Positions 43,401-52,110 of a stretch of DNA of 64,000 nt are shown one piece after another. Position 1 is the first letter of the stretch; each line of letters opens with the position of its first letter. Made by a program: the position numbers and the translations under genes. The DNA comes from a virus. Below the pieces are notes generated by a model. It saw only the letters and a program-made list of their open reading frames with translations, was not told where the DNA came from and did no database searches. The stretch lies in the IMG/VR virus record IMGVR_UViG_3300025133_000052, positions 1 to 64,000 of that record; one strand, given 5' to 3'.

Positions 43401-43502
43401 TACATCTTTTAATCTAAAATAGTTTGGAGAATCTATAGAAGAGTCTTCTATTAGCGGTTTAATTTTATCTAAACCTTGGTATAAGCTTTTTTTCTTTATC
43501 AT
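40437..43502 (-). CDS. Tail fibre/spike with C-terminal S74 self-cleaving chaperone
   Basis: A 1021-residue fibre. Its end is a peptidase S74 intramolecular chaperone: YVSSDKRLKNNINPIPNSLE with the serine and the lysine five residues later (S-D-K-R-L-K) expected for self-cleavage, then NGVFFKWNETPN, GLIAQNVQQHIPELV and a final coiled coil (LIEAIKEQQEIIEDLQTRIE). The chaperone helps the trimer fold and is cut off. The N-terminal 220 residues have Ig-like features (ILLTGGKNLIKVRLNNNFLE; PPGLATMYMTGVAKYFPDGR). The body has beta-rich repeats. It is likely a tail spike or side fibre. It follows the recombination nuclease gene by about 30 bases. Confidence 0.88.
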   Translation of the reverse strand: MIKKKSLYQGLDKIKPLIEDSSIDSPNYFRLKDVPILLTGGKNLIKVRLNNNFLELGSDIKFEILDFNGDPIHSEFTKYVAKDGESHVISIYIYNDTPPGLATMYMTGVAKYFPDGRRVSSDYSNVYNVLWKRSVLVASDKRNSTEILFDPEKFPSASIQEVVSPYLNRTFPTGTEIVTFGLGQVKYQLLQEAPTLYLEGAQFSASMVGGTLTVTTPTNPQPTPENGTVSNATYTTKIKKVLNTNNLLLSKAYTVDLNESAVKKHTYNQFDLSNYSITYKDTPTYTATQNSMSYASITLSDIEPITGDVYRVKTFRQSPGVISTWQLVDDNILESSEMLVDTTALNINKRTGLFLDASVVNQYWNIDNSDNSISPPPSMSYHIDPLNDSLKVNTTEIPDREAVRLFTTQSFDFYQKGDYVLQFDAYAEQTGSASKINIFLSGSGFDYDGTEKIKGKKIGFLNPGTSTTRYDDHQIEFEADADGKGTVIFEIEKGTWYLSEVSVKSGEETGFNPNSTTITIPIETQMLGDKLDFKFEYFDYENNQASHVTYLKDQSFVGGNTYIDGANNLLTGSMYIGREFGKGLEQSGRSSGMIRSTGYLGFTSASKGTGPAGWMMWSGSAIKDIAPGEYGGVGLDLHGGQATLGNIGASPGVLQFRTDNRQLFIKGEIRTRFDDGRTMNPPQNLPKRFILSDQTNTFRFYETGSLLTQPIVEVGSPFVTPYYLPNQEFTQSGINIVQPSEYEGHPGVQGNSVAGVVIRTERTGSGGGGIEDVNVGEVIHTPTSKTWFINSGSAGSIAFDQMKVYRADDTAIAHSTYISGSKASIAYDILSEGTNAVGINIHQTKGTGTAAAIDIVQASAGTTVYGVKVGSLSGTTRYSFYHNQIPGSGGEILNLPTYSNIITSTVRDLQIDVTGEFGYVSSDKRLKNNINPIPNSLEIVKNLNGVFFKWNETPNQEMRDIGLIAQNVQQHIPELVFENEQNGYLGVHYRKIPALLIEAIKEQQEIIEDLQTRIERLEHKL

Positions 43503-43531
43503 ACACTATAACTGCATTATTATATATATAA

Positions 43532-46500
43532 TTATGTGTTATACTGTATTTTACTGTAGGAATTCTCTTTCTTAATCTCTATAAGATGATCCATTAGATC
43601 TCTCATAGTGTCAAGGTGGGATATTGTAATAAAGAAATCGAATCTAGATTTAAGATAATCAAATAGCATAAATATGGAATTTAGGTTATTTGAATCTAAT
43701 GTTCCAAATCCTTCATCAATTGCAATGAAGTTTGGTCGCGGTAAAGACGTTATCGATATTAATGAAGTTCTAATGGCTAGTGATGATATAAATTTTTCCA
43801 TACCAGATGTTAGTTCAAGTGGCCAGAATGTATCTTCATCGTAAGCTATTAATGCGTTTATATTTTTACCGTCAGTGTTTAGTATAATATTAAAATCAAC
43901 TAATCCAGTTAAGATTGAATTAACTTCATTTTCAATTTTAGGTAAAGCGCGAGTTATTAATTCATAAGGTACACCATCACGTTTAACGGCATCCATATAG
44001 TACTCATACGCTATATATTCATTTTCTAATTTTTTTAATTTATTAATTGAAGTGTTAATATTATTTTTATCATTTTTAATAACTGTAATATCAGAATTAA
44101 TGGCCCTGTGCTCAGTATCTATAACACTTAATCGTGAATCGGCTTCATCTATTATCTCATTAAAGTCTGATATTACACTATTAATAGCTACATTTGATTT
44201 AATTATATCTTCCTGTTTATAGTATACAGCTATATTATTATCTGTAACGGTTAATTTATTTTGTAAAGACTCTAATTCATATTTTAAGGTTGATGATTGT
44301 GCCTTAAATTGATACATTAATGTTTCGTATTTTTTTAAATCAGTCTGAAGATCATCTAACTCATCTTTTTCCTTTCGAATGTACATCGAAGCCTCTATAG
44401 TTGTATCGATTTCTCGTTGTTTTATTTTTAAATCACCTACAATTAATTTATCTCCATCCAATTCCTGCTTCGTTTGAATTGCATCTTTTACAAATATATT
44501 ATTCATACAGTACTGACATTCAGGATCGTATTCGTGCTCCTCTAACCTATGTAACTTTTCTAGTTTATGATCTACTTTAATTTTCATCATTTCAAGTTCG
44601 TTAGTAATTCCTACACTATTAGATTCTAATTGCGTTAAATTTCGAAACATATCATTAATGTACTCTTCATCATATTCATCTAACCCTTGCTGTGTTAGTT
44701 CTAATAATTCTTTTGCATTACTAAACTCCTCTAGTATTAAATTAAGTTTTTTGTTCTTGACAGCTATCTTTTCTGATGCATCCTCCCTTTCCTCTCTCAA
44801 GGTCTGGATACCACTTATATTCTTATCAATGGTTACTAATTTCGTTGATTCTTGTAAGACTTTATCTCTGTATTCATCTCTCAACGTAATTAACTTATTT
44901 CGCTGATTTTCTATTTTAAGTAATTTATTAGTGTATGTTTTAAGATCCTCATCTATACCTACTAGTTGTGTTGAAAAATCTTCATTTTGATAATTTTTAA
45001 TTAGTACCTGTACATCCCTTATCTCTGATGATGACAGGTCGTATAGGTCGTCAAATATATTAATATCTAAAAACTGTGCTAGTAACTCCTTTCTCTCTCT
45101 TTGGGGCATCTCTATAAATGATGCATTATTGTTTTGTAAGGATAGTGTAGTTAATATAAAATCTTCGTATTCCCCTAAATATGTTTTTATTACCGTGTTA
45201 GTGTCTTTCCGTTGTTCTCCATTGAGTGATACGCGCTCACCAGTTTCATTGATTACCCAGAAATTAACCTCAATACGCACGTGTCCTTTTTTACGTAAGG
45301 CTTTTCGTTCAATATAATAATCTAATCCGTTTATTTCAAAATTAAATTTACACCAAAATGTATTTTTTTTAGTGTTCATTATGTGACCGCCTTTTGTAGC
45401 TCTGCTACTTCTATCAAAACAACAAAATGTAAGTGCATCCAATAATGATGATTTACCTGATGTGTTAGGAGCAAATAATCCAAATGATCCTTTCATTTTA
45501 CCAAAATCAATTACATTATCCTCTCCGTACGAAAACATATTACTGAATTCAAACTTTTTTGGGGACCAAATAACATTGCGGGATATATCTACAGGTGGGA
45601 GTTGTTGATTTAGTCTATTATTAATATCATATATTTTATTCATAACACCTTCTTCAACACCAAACTGTCTATCTAGATAATCTTTAATTAATTTATTTTG
45701 AATATTTACATCTCGAATATTTCCAAAATTAATTTCTGATTCACGGTCACCGCTTTTTTGATTTGATAGAGTGTCAACTCTATTCAATACTACATCCTGT
45801 ACTTCATATTTCTTTTTTATTTTTGTAACAATTTTTTTTATGTCTGCAGCATCTGTTTCTGAAAACTTTATCCTTAATCTTGGTTTTTTAGGTATTCTAG
45901 ACATTTCCACCACCTCACCACAATCAACTTCTAGAGTTACGTATCCATAATCATTTTCAGCTGCTTTAAATGTATGGCTATAGTCATCTAAATCCCATAT
46001 TACGTACCCGTGATTATCTATCTTTTCCCCGTGATTTTGTTGTATTAAACTACTTGAATAACCGATACGTTCTTTTTTATCTAGGAACTGATGTAAGTGT
46101 ATATCACCTAACAATCCTAAATCACACCCATCAAACATATCTGTAGTTACTTTAGTATTTTCTAATTCAAACCCGTAATCAGTTTGAGAGTTATTTACAC
46201 ATCCATGGAATAATACTATTTTATGTTCCCCTTTAACAGTGTTAGGATCAATGAAATTTTCCTCCTTATCAAATATAGACCATACAATAAAATTGCACCC
46301 ACCTATTTCATACACACCGCTATCTCTTAGGTAGTGAAAGTTGTCGTGATCAAGAGCCTTTACGATTGGTGTTAGTGCGTCTAGTCTAGATTCGTTATTT
46401 AAGTTACAATCGTGGTTACCGGCTATTAGAATGGTCGGGGCTATATCAGCTAGATTTTTAAAAAAATCCTGTACCATATCGATTAGCTCTGGGCTCATAT

Positions 46501-46693
46501 CTGTTTTAGCGTGTACTATATCACCACCGAGGTAAATTAAACTATTATCAGTAACGTCATTTTTTAGTTCATTATATAACTTTTCAAACACCTGACGATA
46601 TTCTTTATGTCGTTTTAAATTTCTAATATGAATATCAGCAAAGTGATAAATCTTATTCACACTTCTCCCTATATCAATCTTAACCTTTTCCAT
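43532..46693 (-). CDS. Fused gp47-gp46 recombination nuclease (Mre11-Rad50 in one chain)
   Basis: A 1053-residue single chain that joins two usually separate T4 proteins. Residues 1-370 are the gp47/Mre11-type nuclease with all metal motifs: FADIHIR, LGGDIVHA, IAGNHDCN, VLFHGC and GDIHLHQF. From about 390 the gp46/Rad50-type ATPase begins: Walker A FGLFAPNTSGKSSLLDAL, a long coiled coil with a zinc hook ECQYC near the middle, then the signature SGMEKFISSLAIRTSL and Walker B NFIAIDEGFGTLDSNN. The complex resects DNA ends for recombination-dependent replication. The frame is continuous, so this is a true fusion. The start overlaps the primase stop by a TAATG junction. Confidence 0.92.
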   Translation of the reverse strand: MEKVKIDIGRSVNKIYHFADIHIRNLKRHKEYRQVFEKLYNELKNDVTDNSLIYLGGDIVHAKTDMSPELIDMVQDFFKNLADIAPTILIAGNHDCNLNNESRLDALTPIVKALDHDNFHYLRDSGVYEIGGCNFIVWSIFDKEENFIDPNTVKGEHKIVLFHGCVNNSQTDYGFELENTKVTTDMFDGCDLGLLGDIHLHQFLDKKERIGYSSSLIQQNHGEKIDNHGYVIWDLDDYSHTFKAAENDYGYVTLEVDCGEVVEMSRIPKKPRLRIKFSETDAADIKKIVTKIKKKYEVQDVVLNRVDTLSNQKSGDRESEINFGNIRDVNIQNKLIKDYLDRQFGVEEGVMNKIYDINNRLNQQLPPVDISRNVIWSPKKFEFSNMFSYGEDNVIDFGKMKGSFGLFAPNTSGKSSLLDALTFCCFDRSSRATKGGHIMNTKKNTFWCKFNFEINGLDYYIERKALRKKGHVRIEVNFWVINETGERVSLNGEQRKDTNTVIKTYLGEYEDFILTTLSLQNNNASFIEMPQRERKELLAQFLDINIFDDLYDLSSSEIRDVQVLIKNYQNEDFSTQLVGIDEDLKTYTNKLLKIENQRNKLITLRDEYRDKVLQESTKLVTIDKNISGIQTLREEREDASEKIAVKNKKLNLILEEFSNAKELLELTQQGLDEYDEEYINDMFRNLTQLESNSVGITNELEMMKIKVDHKLEKLHRLEEHEYDPECQYCMNNIFVKDAIQTKQELDGDKLIVGDLKIKQREIDTTIEASMYIRKEKDELDDLQTDLKKYETLMYQFKAQSSTLKYELESLQNKLTVTDNNIAVYYKQEDIIKSNVAINSVISDFNEIIDEADSRLSVIDTEHRAINSDITVIKNDKNNINTSINKLKKLENEYIAYEYYMDAVKRDGVPYELITRALPKIENEVNSILTGLVDFNIILNTDGKNINALIAYDEDTFWPLELTSGMEKFISSLAIRTSLISITSLPRPNFIAIDEGFGTLDSNNLNSIFMLFDYLKSRFDFFITISHLDTMRDLMDHLIEIKKENSYSKIQYNT

Positions 46694-47625
46694 TATGTAA
46701 ATAATTTATATTCCACCAACTTACGTAACGTGAGTGGTGTTGTACTTATAATTCTTTTTGTTATTTTTTCAAATCCTAATTCTGATGGATCCTTTATACC
46801 TAATTCAACAAAATATACATTTAAACCAGCGTTTAGAAACTGCTCTGCAAATTTGACTGCATTTTTAATAGCATCTTTATCTAAACAAATATATATTTCT
46901 TTTACTTTCTTATTTATAATTTTCCTCTTTAACCCTTCTGGTATTGTTTTACCGTAAAGTGGTATAGCGTTTCGTTTAATAGCTATAGCATCAAAACTCC
47001 CTTCAACTAATATTATAGGCATCGCCCAATTAATAAACATTTCAAATCCTATAATATCTTTACTTATTTTAGGGTTTTTATGTTTAAAGTTACACGCTGA
47101 ATAATATGACCTACCAACAAAGTAATTTAATTCCCCTGATGCATCGTATGACGGTACGATCACCATCTTACTGTACTCTCCTGATTCACAGTATCCTATT
47201 CTGTATTTTAATATATCGTATGGAGTGACACCTCTCTTATTAAGATAATATATAGCATTTTTATATTCAACTCCCTTATTAGGTACCCACAGTGGTTTAT
47301 ATTCTACTGGTAACGTTACGCTATCTATTACCTTTTTCTTTTTTGTAAGGTAATTTAAATTATTAGATCTATCCCCTACTTTTACTAGAGTCGTAAGTTC
47401 ATTAAACCTAGTACTATCAACTTTAAGCTTCTTAAATAATGTCAGTAATGATCTACCCTTGGTATTACATACCCAGCACTGGTAGTATTGTGTAGATAAA
47501 TTTACTTCTAATTTACGTTTATGGTGTCTGCAGAAAGGACAATAGTATGCTCTATTGTTACCACTAGTGGTGTATCCTTTACCTATTACTGAATCTAAGA
47601 GATTAGCTAACTTTATATCTGACAT
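46693..47625 (-). CDS. 61: DNA primase (DnaG/gp61-type)
   Basis: A 310-residue primase with an N-terminal zinc ribbon (YYCPFCRHHKRKLEVNLSTQ followed by YYQCWVCNTKG: CxxC...CxxC) and a TOPRIM domain: IILVEGSFDAIAIKRNAIPL provides the conserved glutamate and IYICLDKDAIKNA the DxD motif. An RNA polymerase-like region (MVIVPSYDASGELNYFVGRS) lies between. Length is near T4 gp61 (342). It makes RNA primers for lagging-strand synthesis. The upstream AT-rich gap is the natural promoter region. It is followed directly by the fused gp47-gp46 gene. Confidence 0.9.
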   Translation of the reverse strand: MSDIKLANLLDSVIGKGYTTSGNNRAYYCPFCRHHKRKLEVNLSTQYYQCWVCNTKGRSLLTLFKKLKVDSTRFNELTTLVKVGDRSNNLNYLTKKKKVIDSVTLPVEYKPLWVPNKGVEYKNAIYYLNKRGVTPYDILKYRIGYCESGEYSKMVIVPSYDASGELNYFVGRSYYSACNFKHKNPKISKDIIGFEMFINWAMPIILVEGSFDAIAIKRNAIPLYGKTIPEGLKRKIINKKVKEIYICLDKDAIKNAVKFAEQFLNAGLNVYFVELGIKDPSELGFEKITKRIISTTPLTLRKLVEYKLFT

Positions 47626-47862
47626 ACATTATTTGTATATAATTAAATATACGAACTATTTCTGAATAAAACAACTATTAACAATGTTATTCTTCAGCTG
47701 CGTACAGTTCGTATATGTTATATTATATAATTAATATATTAATTGTTAATTATTATTAATAATATTGTTTTTAATGTTTAATTAATTAAAGTTACTTTTT
47801 AATAATTAAATTATTTAAAATAATAAAAAATTTGCAGACTTCCAACTTTTCTGTAAATAAAG
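47626..47862 (-). other. AT-rich intergenic region with 11-bp inverted repeat
   Basis: A 237-base gap contains almost only A and T in its right half (about 47718-47830), including repeats of TTAAT and ATTAAT. Perfect 11-base inverted repeats lie at 47647-47657 (ATATACGAACT) and 47706-47716 (AGTTCGTATAT), 48 bases apart. A motif variant (TATATTTAATTATATA) lies between the left repeat and the primase start. No gene is supported. Possible roles: operator pair, hairpin, or origin-like element. Confidence 0.6.
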
Positions 47863-48285
47863 TTATTTACATTCTTTTAACCACTTTTCAGGTAACGGTG
47901 CTTTATCCCACAGTACACCTAACTTACCTGCAAAATCACCGTACGTAGTCTTAGATCCCTTACGTATCTTTACATTAGGATTTTGAAATAATATACGTAG
48001 ATCTATACCAGGGTTCTGCTCTATGATTAACTTTAATTTTTTTCTGTCCTCTGCAACCCACCTACCCTTTGTCTCAATAATCATATCACCGCCCTTTTTC
48101 TTCTGTAGGACAAAATCAGGAGTATATACGTGGTCCGTTGCTGGTTTAATGTACGAAATCTTTAAAGTTTCGTAACCGTATTTAATTTTATTTTCATCTA
48201 ATTGTGATGCTGTTCGATCTTCCAGGCCGGATCTAAACCCATGTTTCCGAGCGAGAGCTCGTATTGACAATTTCTTTCTTGGCAT
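47863..48285 (-). CDS. T7 endonuclease I-like Holliday junction resolvase
   Basis: A 140-residue protein aligning along its length with T7 gp3 (149). It reads FRSGLEDRTASQLDENKIKY, then ISYIKPATDHVYTPDFVLQK and IIETKGRWVAEDRKKLKLII; the catalytic set of T7 (E20, D55, E65, K67) corresponds to SGLE, TPDF and IETKG here. It should cut branched DNA, resolving recombination and replication intermediates before packaging. T4 itself uses the unrelated endonuclease VII for this job. The gene lies next to primase and gp47-46, consistent with a DNA-metabolism island. The start follows MPRKKLSIRALARKHG, a basic leader. Confidence 0.9.
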   Translation of the reverse strand: MPRKKLSIRALARKHGFRSGLEDRTASQLDENKIKYGYETLKISYIKPATDHVYTPDFVLQKKKGGDMIIETKGRWVAEDRKKLKLIIEQNPGIDLRILFQNPNVKIRKGSKTTYGDFAGKLGVLWDKAPLPEKWLKECK

Positions 48286-48302
48286 ATAGTATATTATTTA
48301 AA

Positions 48303-50054
48303 TTAAACATCCCATCTAACGATAATATTTAAATCAACGTTATCAGGATTCTTAATTGGTTGAGCTAGCTTTCCTATAGCTAACATTTGACCATTATCAT
48401 CATACAATCCTATAGTAGTTATGTACGGGTTAAATGCAGACGAGCTCACAAACCCATCCACAGCGTAACTGTCAGGATCGTTATCTGGTCTTAAAGTAGG
48501 GTTTATAGATAAATTAAAATCTGATGCATCAATCTTACATATAGCTTGATTTTCATATATAGTGTGACTACCTTTATAGCTTAAACTAAACCCATATTCA
48601 TCAACGGTACCATAATCCAGGTTCCCAGTCTGGCCAGTTAATATATATTTATACTTCGGTAATGTGGGAGTTATGCATACATGACCTGTACTGTAAAATA
48701 CATTACCCGCGACATTAGTTTGATACGCTGATGATGTTATGTAATGATTATTAGCTAGTGATAATATAGCTTCCGTTGGTAGCGCTTCATTATATATCCT
48801 TAATTCATCGATACTACCAGAGTACCAATAATCACCAATACCACTTCCTCCTATCCATAAATCACTCGCATTATGTGTATCTCCCACCGTAGTGTCCGGT
48901 ACCTGGTTACTTAAAACTCCATCCACCCATATCTGTAAATAACTTGATGATCTCTGACATAGTATGTGATGCTGTGTACCTCCATAATTAGGAAATAATG
49001 CAGCTGAAGAAGTTACTGTCGGGATATTATTTGTATCACTCCTACTAAATTGGATCTTACCTCTATCACCACTAGTTATTGCCCTGTGATTATTTAATTG
49101 AATTTTAAAAGGATAACATCCAGTCGACTCGACATCCTTTTTGAATGACAGTCCCTGTGTAAGTGAATAGGCAGGATATTCACCTCGACCATCTTTACAT
49201 ATAATAGTATTTTCCCTGTATATGTTTCCGAAACGATCTGTTGAATCCTGCTGATATCCAGCTTCAGCCCAAAACGATATCGCAAAATCCTTATTAGACC
49301 TAAAGTTAAAATCTTTATGATTATAGATCCTCATGCTCCCGGTTGTCGGGAAATTAGCTCTTACACCACTCCTCTCATTAACAGCACCTGTAGTAGTAAT
49401 ACCCTCACTAAATTTTACTTTATTCAGATACGCTGGATGTTTGTTTATTAAACCATCCTTAGCGTAATTAGTAAACCCTAAATACTCAGTACCTTGATCT
49501 TTATAAAATTCATTAAATCCCCAATATCCTACTAATGCACTTGAAGATGCAAATGAACCGGTTACTATGACCGCATCTAAAAGATTTTCTTTCCTATCAT
49601 CAGATAAACTTATAGTAGTTATATCACCATAGCTACCACTCCTACTACTATCTACTATAGTAACTGATCCCGGTTTTATATTCTCACCGTACATTTTTTG
49701 CGGTACAGATATAACGTTAACTCTTCCAGGTAAATTTCTTTTACTTAAAAATATATCATCTGTACCGTAACTCTCAAAAGGTTTATCAGATCGAGCATAA
49801 AACATATTATCGATTGAATTATGTATTACTTGCTGGTATTTCCCTAATGAAGTAGTTGGATAGGTTAAGGCATCATTTGCCCCTATTGGAATCTTAACAC
49901 TCGAAGTACTGTGGCCGACAAATATATTCGCACCATAACTAGCACTGTAATTACCTTGATTGAAGTAATAATTTTTATGCGCCTTGAATGGTGTTACTGA
50001 ATAATCGCTCGCGTCAATTGGTTTAAATACTGTAACTCTAGATTTACTTGTCAT
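48303..50054 (-). CDS. Tail protein with LamG-like domain and shared C-terminal domain
   Basis: A 583-residue virion protein. Residues of about 190-430 form a LamG/concanavalin-like domain: LVGYWGFNEFYKDQGTEYLG, FAISFWAEAGY, IQLNNHR, HHILCQRSSSYLQIWVDGVL and GSIDELRIYNEALPTEAILS. The last 80 residues (ASDFNLSINPTL; YITTIGLYDDNGQMLAIGKL) are homologous to the end of the next gene product, so the two likely occupy equivalent positions in the tail. LamG domains bind glycans, suggesting adhesion. Has AAAGGG before its ATG and a promoter 20 bases upstream. Probably a baseplate- or fibre-linked adhesin. Confidence 0.72.
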   Translation of the reverse strand: MTSKSRVTVFKPIDASDYSVTPFKAHKNYYFNQGNYSASYGANIFVGHSTSSVKIPIGANDALTYPTTSLGKYQQVIHNSIDNMFYARSDKPFESYGTDDIFLSKRNLPGRVNVISVPQKMYGENIKPGSVTIVDSSRSGSYGDITTISLSDDRKENLLDAVIVTGSFASSSALVGYWGFNEFYKDQGTEYLGFTNYAKDGLINKHPAYLNKVKFSEGITTTGAVNERSGVRANFPTTGSMRIYNHKDFNFRSNKDFAISFWAEAGYQQDSTDRFGNIYRENTIICKDGRGEYPAYSLTQGLSFKKDVESTGCYPFKIQLNNHRAITSGDRGKIQFSRSDTNNIPTVTSSAALFPNYGGTQHHILCQRSSSYLQIWVDGVLSNQVPDTTVGDTHNASDLWIGGSGIGDYWYSGSIDELRIYNEALPTEAILSLANNHYITSSAYQTNVAGNVFYSTGHVCITPTLPKYKYILTGQTGNLDYGTVDEYGFSLSYKGSHTIYENQAICKIDASDFNLSINPTLRPDNDPDSYAVDGFVSSSAFNPYITTIGLYDDNGQMLAIGKLAQPIKNPDNVDLNIIVRWDV

Positions 50055-50075
50055 AATAAACGGAACCCTTTATAT

Positions 50076-50087
50076 AATATAAATATG
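50076..50087 (-). promoter_or_regulatory. Candidate promoter of the LamG tail protein
   Basis: The coding strand reads CATATTTATATT about 22 bases before the start at 50054, followed by an AAAGGG ribosome site. Confidence 0.48.
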
Positions 50088-50103
50088 AAGGAGTTTTAAT
50101 TTA

Positions 50104-51390
50104 CTAGAAATCCAACTTAACTCGTACTAACGCTTCCCTGTCAAATGATTTAATTGTAGCTTTACTTAATTTACCTACTGCCAGTAATTCCTGTCTATCG
50201 TTATAAAGTCCGACAGTTGTAAGATATACTTTAGGATCCTTATAGAATGTAGGTTGTGTAAACTCTCCCGTAGACCCTGTAGCGAAAGTAGGGTTATTAG
50301 AAAAATTATAATCTCCATTCTTAACCCTTACAAAATAATTAGCTGAAGTTATAATTTCTGAATTCCTAGCTTGAAATCCCTTTGTTGCATCAACAACAGC
50401 TGATCCTGAAATTGAGTTAAATAGCTTAAATGCATTATACCCTTCAACAGCTGATGCTGTAACAGTATTAAATGAACATGATTGATTTAAAGGTAAATCA
50501 TCTAGTACTGCATATCCTGTATTAGGATATACTAATCCATAATAATGTATGGCTCCTGAACCGTCTTTATAGACTCCATTATTAATAGACCCACTAACTA
50601 CATTATATACTGCAGCTGTTTGTCCACCTGCAGTCGAAACTGTCTGTGCACTATCTCCTGAATCATCTATTAAAGATATAACAGTATTACATAAAGTAGC
50701 ATTAACAAACGACCCAGTTCCTATTGAACCACTATTAGGAGAAGCTTCATTAGAACCTGTAATTTGTGCTAAGTTTAATTCCCAGTTACCTGGATCAATC
50801 TTGTCTCTTAATCTCGCGCGCTGAATATTTACAATGTAAATACTATCAGAATTTCTCGTTGAGTCAACTCCCGTTTTAAAGGTAAATTGTGTATCGTTAG
50901 GATCTAATAATAGATTTCTATATTGAGAGTAAATAGCTTTTGTAGTGGAGTCATTTAACTGACCATCCGAATAAGACCCACTCCCTAATCTGTTACCGTA
51001 CGCTACAGCAAATTGTGTCGCTCCTCCATTACCAAGGGATGCACTATTCTGTACATCTACGTAGTATTTAAATTGTGTTGAAGTTTCAGTAGATGAAGTA
51101 TAAAAAGTAACCAACTCACCAACATTACCTGTCCACAATCCCCTCGTTACTGTTTTTTTCTGATTTAAAACCACATCATTTCCTACATCAAATATAGAGA
51201 ATACCTTACCACTGTTAGTTGTTTGTACTGCACGAGCGTTAGCTGTTTGAATTTTCTGAGCAATTATATTCGCCCTCTCCTCAACTGCAATATTAAATGC
51301 AGCTCGATCAGCCACATCACCTTTTGAAGCTTCACTAACCGATTGGACATCCCTACGTTGTTGTCTTAAATTTAATGATAATCTTGCCAT
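50104..51390 (-). CDS. Structural tail protein with shared C-terminal domain
   Basis: A 428-residue protein. The N-terminal 60 residues are helical (MARLSLNLRQQRRDVQSVSE, then ERANIIAQKIQTANARAVQT), the body is beta-rich and low in charge (GSIGTGSFVNATLCNTVISL; GAIHYYGLVYPNTGYAVLDD), and the C-terminus (NGDYNFSNNPTF; YLTTVGLYNDRQELLAVGKL) matches the end of the neighbouring LamG protein. This shared end may be an attachment or trimerisation domain. The protein lacks the LamG part. Likely a baseplate or fibre component. It starts about 20 bases after the stop of the upstream 222-residue gene. Confidence 0.68.
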   Translation of the reverse strand: MARLSLNLRQQRRDVQSVSEASKGDVADRAAFNIAVEERANIIAQKIQTANARAVQTTNSGKVFSIFDVGNDVVLNQKKTVTRGLWTGNVGELVTFYTSSTETSTQFKYYVDVQNSASLGNGGATQFAVAYGNRLGSGSYSDGQLNDSTTKAIYSQYRNLLLDPNDTQFTFKTGVDSTRNSDSIYIVNIQRARLRDKIDPGNWELNLAQITGSNEASPNSGSIGTGSFVNATLCNTVISLIDDSGDSAQTVSTAGGQTAAVYNVVSGSINNGVYKDGSGAIHYYGLVYPNTGYAVLDDLPLNQSCSFNTVTASAVEGYNAFKLFNSISGSAVVDATKGFQARNSEIITSANYFVRVKNGDYNFSNNPTFATGSTGEFTQPTFYKDPKVYLTTVGLYNDRQELLAVGKLSKATIKSFDREALVRVKLDF

Positions 51391-51411
51391 AACTGTTTAT
51401 CTGTTTTTATA

Positions 51412-52080
51412 TTATGTTGTACCTGACGTAAATACAGTCGCTTGTTTAACTGTTAGAGTAGCTGTCACTCTACCACCTGTTTCGTTTCCAATAATCGTTA
51501 TAGTAGCCGTAGCATCTGACGTCATTTGTGTTTTAGCTATTATATCAAATGAAAATCCACTTACTGCTACCGATTGAGCTGATTCCGTATCACCAATAAA
51601 TCTCGGTACTGATGGAGAAGCTCCTGCAGTTGTTAACGCTCCTCCGGAACTTACTACTAATTGTGCTGCATCTGAATTACTTAAAATACAAGTATATCCC
51701 AATGTTGCATTACCGTTCGCGAAGTTAGAAGTATTAGGTGCAATTGTAGCCACATCCCCACCCGATGTTAATACGATAGAAGAATTAGCGATATTAATAA
51801 CAGGAATTCTAGTCGTGTCTTTTGGTAGCGTCACTAATTTATATTTCATCATTTGTGATTCATCAGGTAACGCCTCTACTAGTGGCATATTTTCAATAAT
51901 AATACCGTAATAATTAGACCCTAGTGGATGTGCTGGGTTCCATAGATTATAATCTACTTCGTCATCTGCTAAAGCAAACTGAGTTATATTAAACTCATCT
52001 CTTCCCTTAGATAATAACTCTCTTCCTTTATTAGTTAAAATAGCGTCAACTGTAACGCTTGAATTATTTAAATACCCCAT
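51412..52080 (-). CDS. Structural tail protein with Ig-like C-terminus
   Basis: A 222-residue protein starting MGYLNNSSVTVDAILTNKGR followed by ELLSKGRDEFNITQFALADD, a start found in marine T4-like virion proteins. The C-terminal 90 residues are an Ig-like beta sandwich (TESAQSVAVSGFSFDIIAKT; TITIIGNETGGRVTATLTVK). Ig-like modules on tails often mediate weak carbohydrate or surface contacts. A good AAGGGAAG ribosome site precedes the ATG and a candidate promoter lies about 31 bases upstream. It begins the unit that includes the two proteins with shared C-termini. Confidence 0.65.
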   Translation of the reverse strand: MGYLNNSSVTVDAILTNKGRELLSKGRDEFNITQFALADDEVDYNLWNPAHPLGSNYYGIIIENMPLVEALPDESQMMKYKLVTLPKDTTRIPVINIANSSIVLTSGGDVATIAPNTSNFANGNATLGYTCILSNSDAAQLVVSSGGALTTAGASPSVPRFIGDTESAQSVAVSGFSFDIIAKTQMTSDATATITIIGNETGGRVTATLTVKQATVFTSGTT

Positions 52081-52110
52081 AACTTCCCTTGAATTAATTT
52101 ATTTTGTTCA

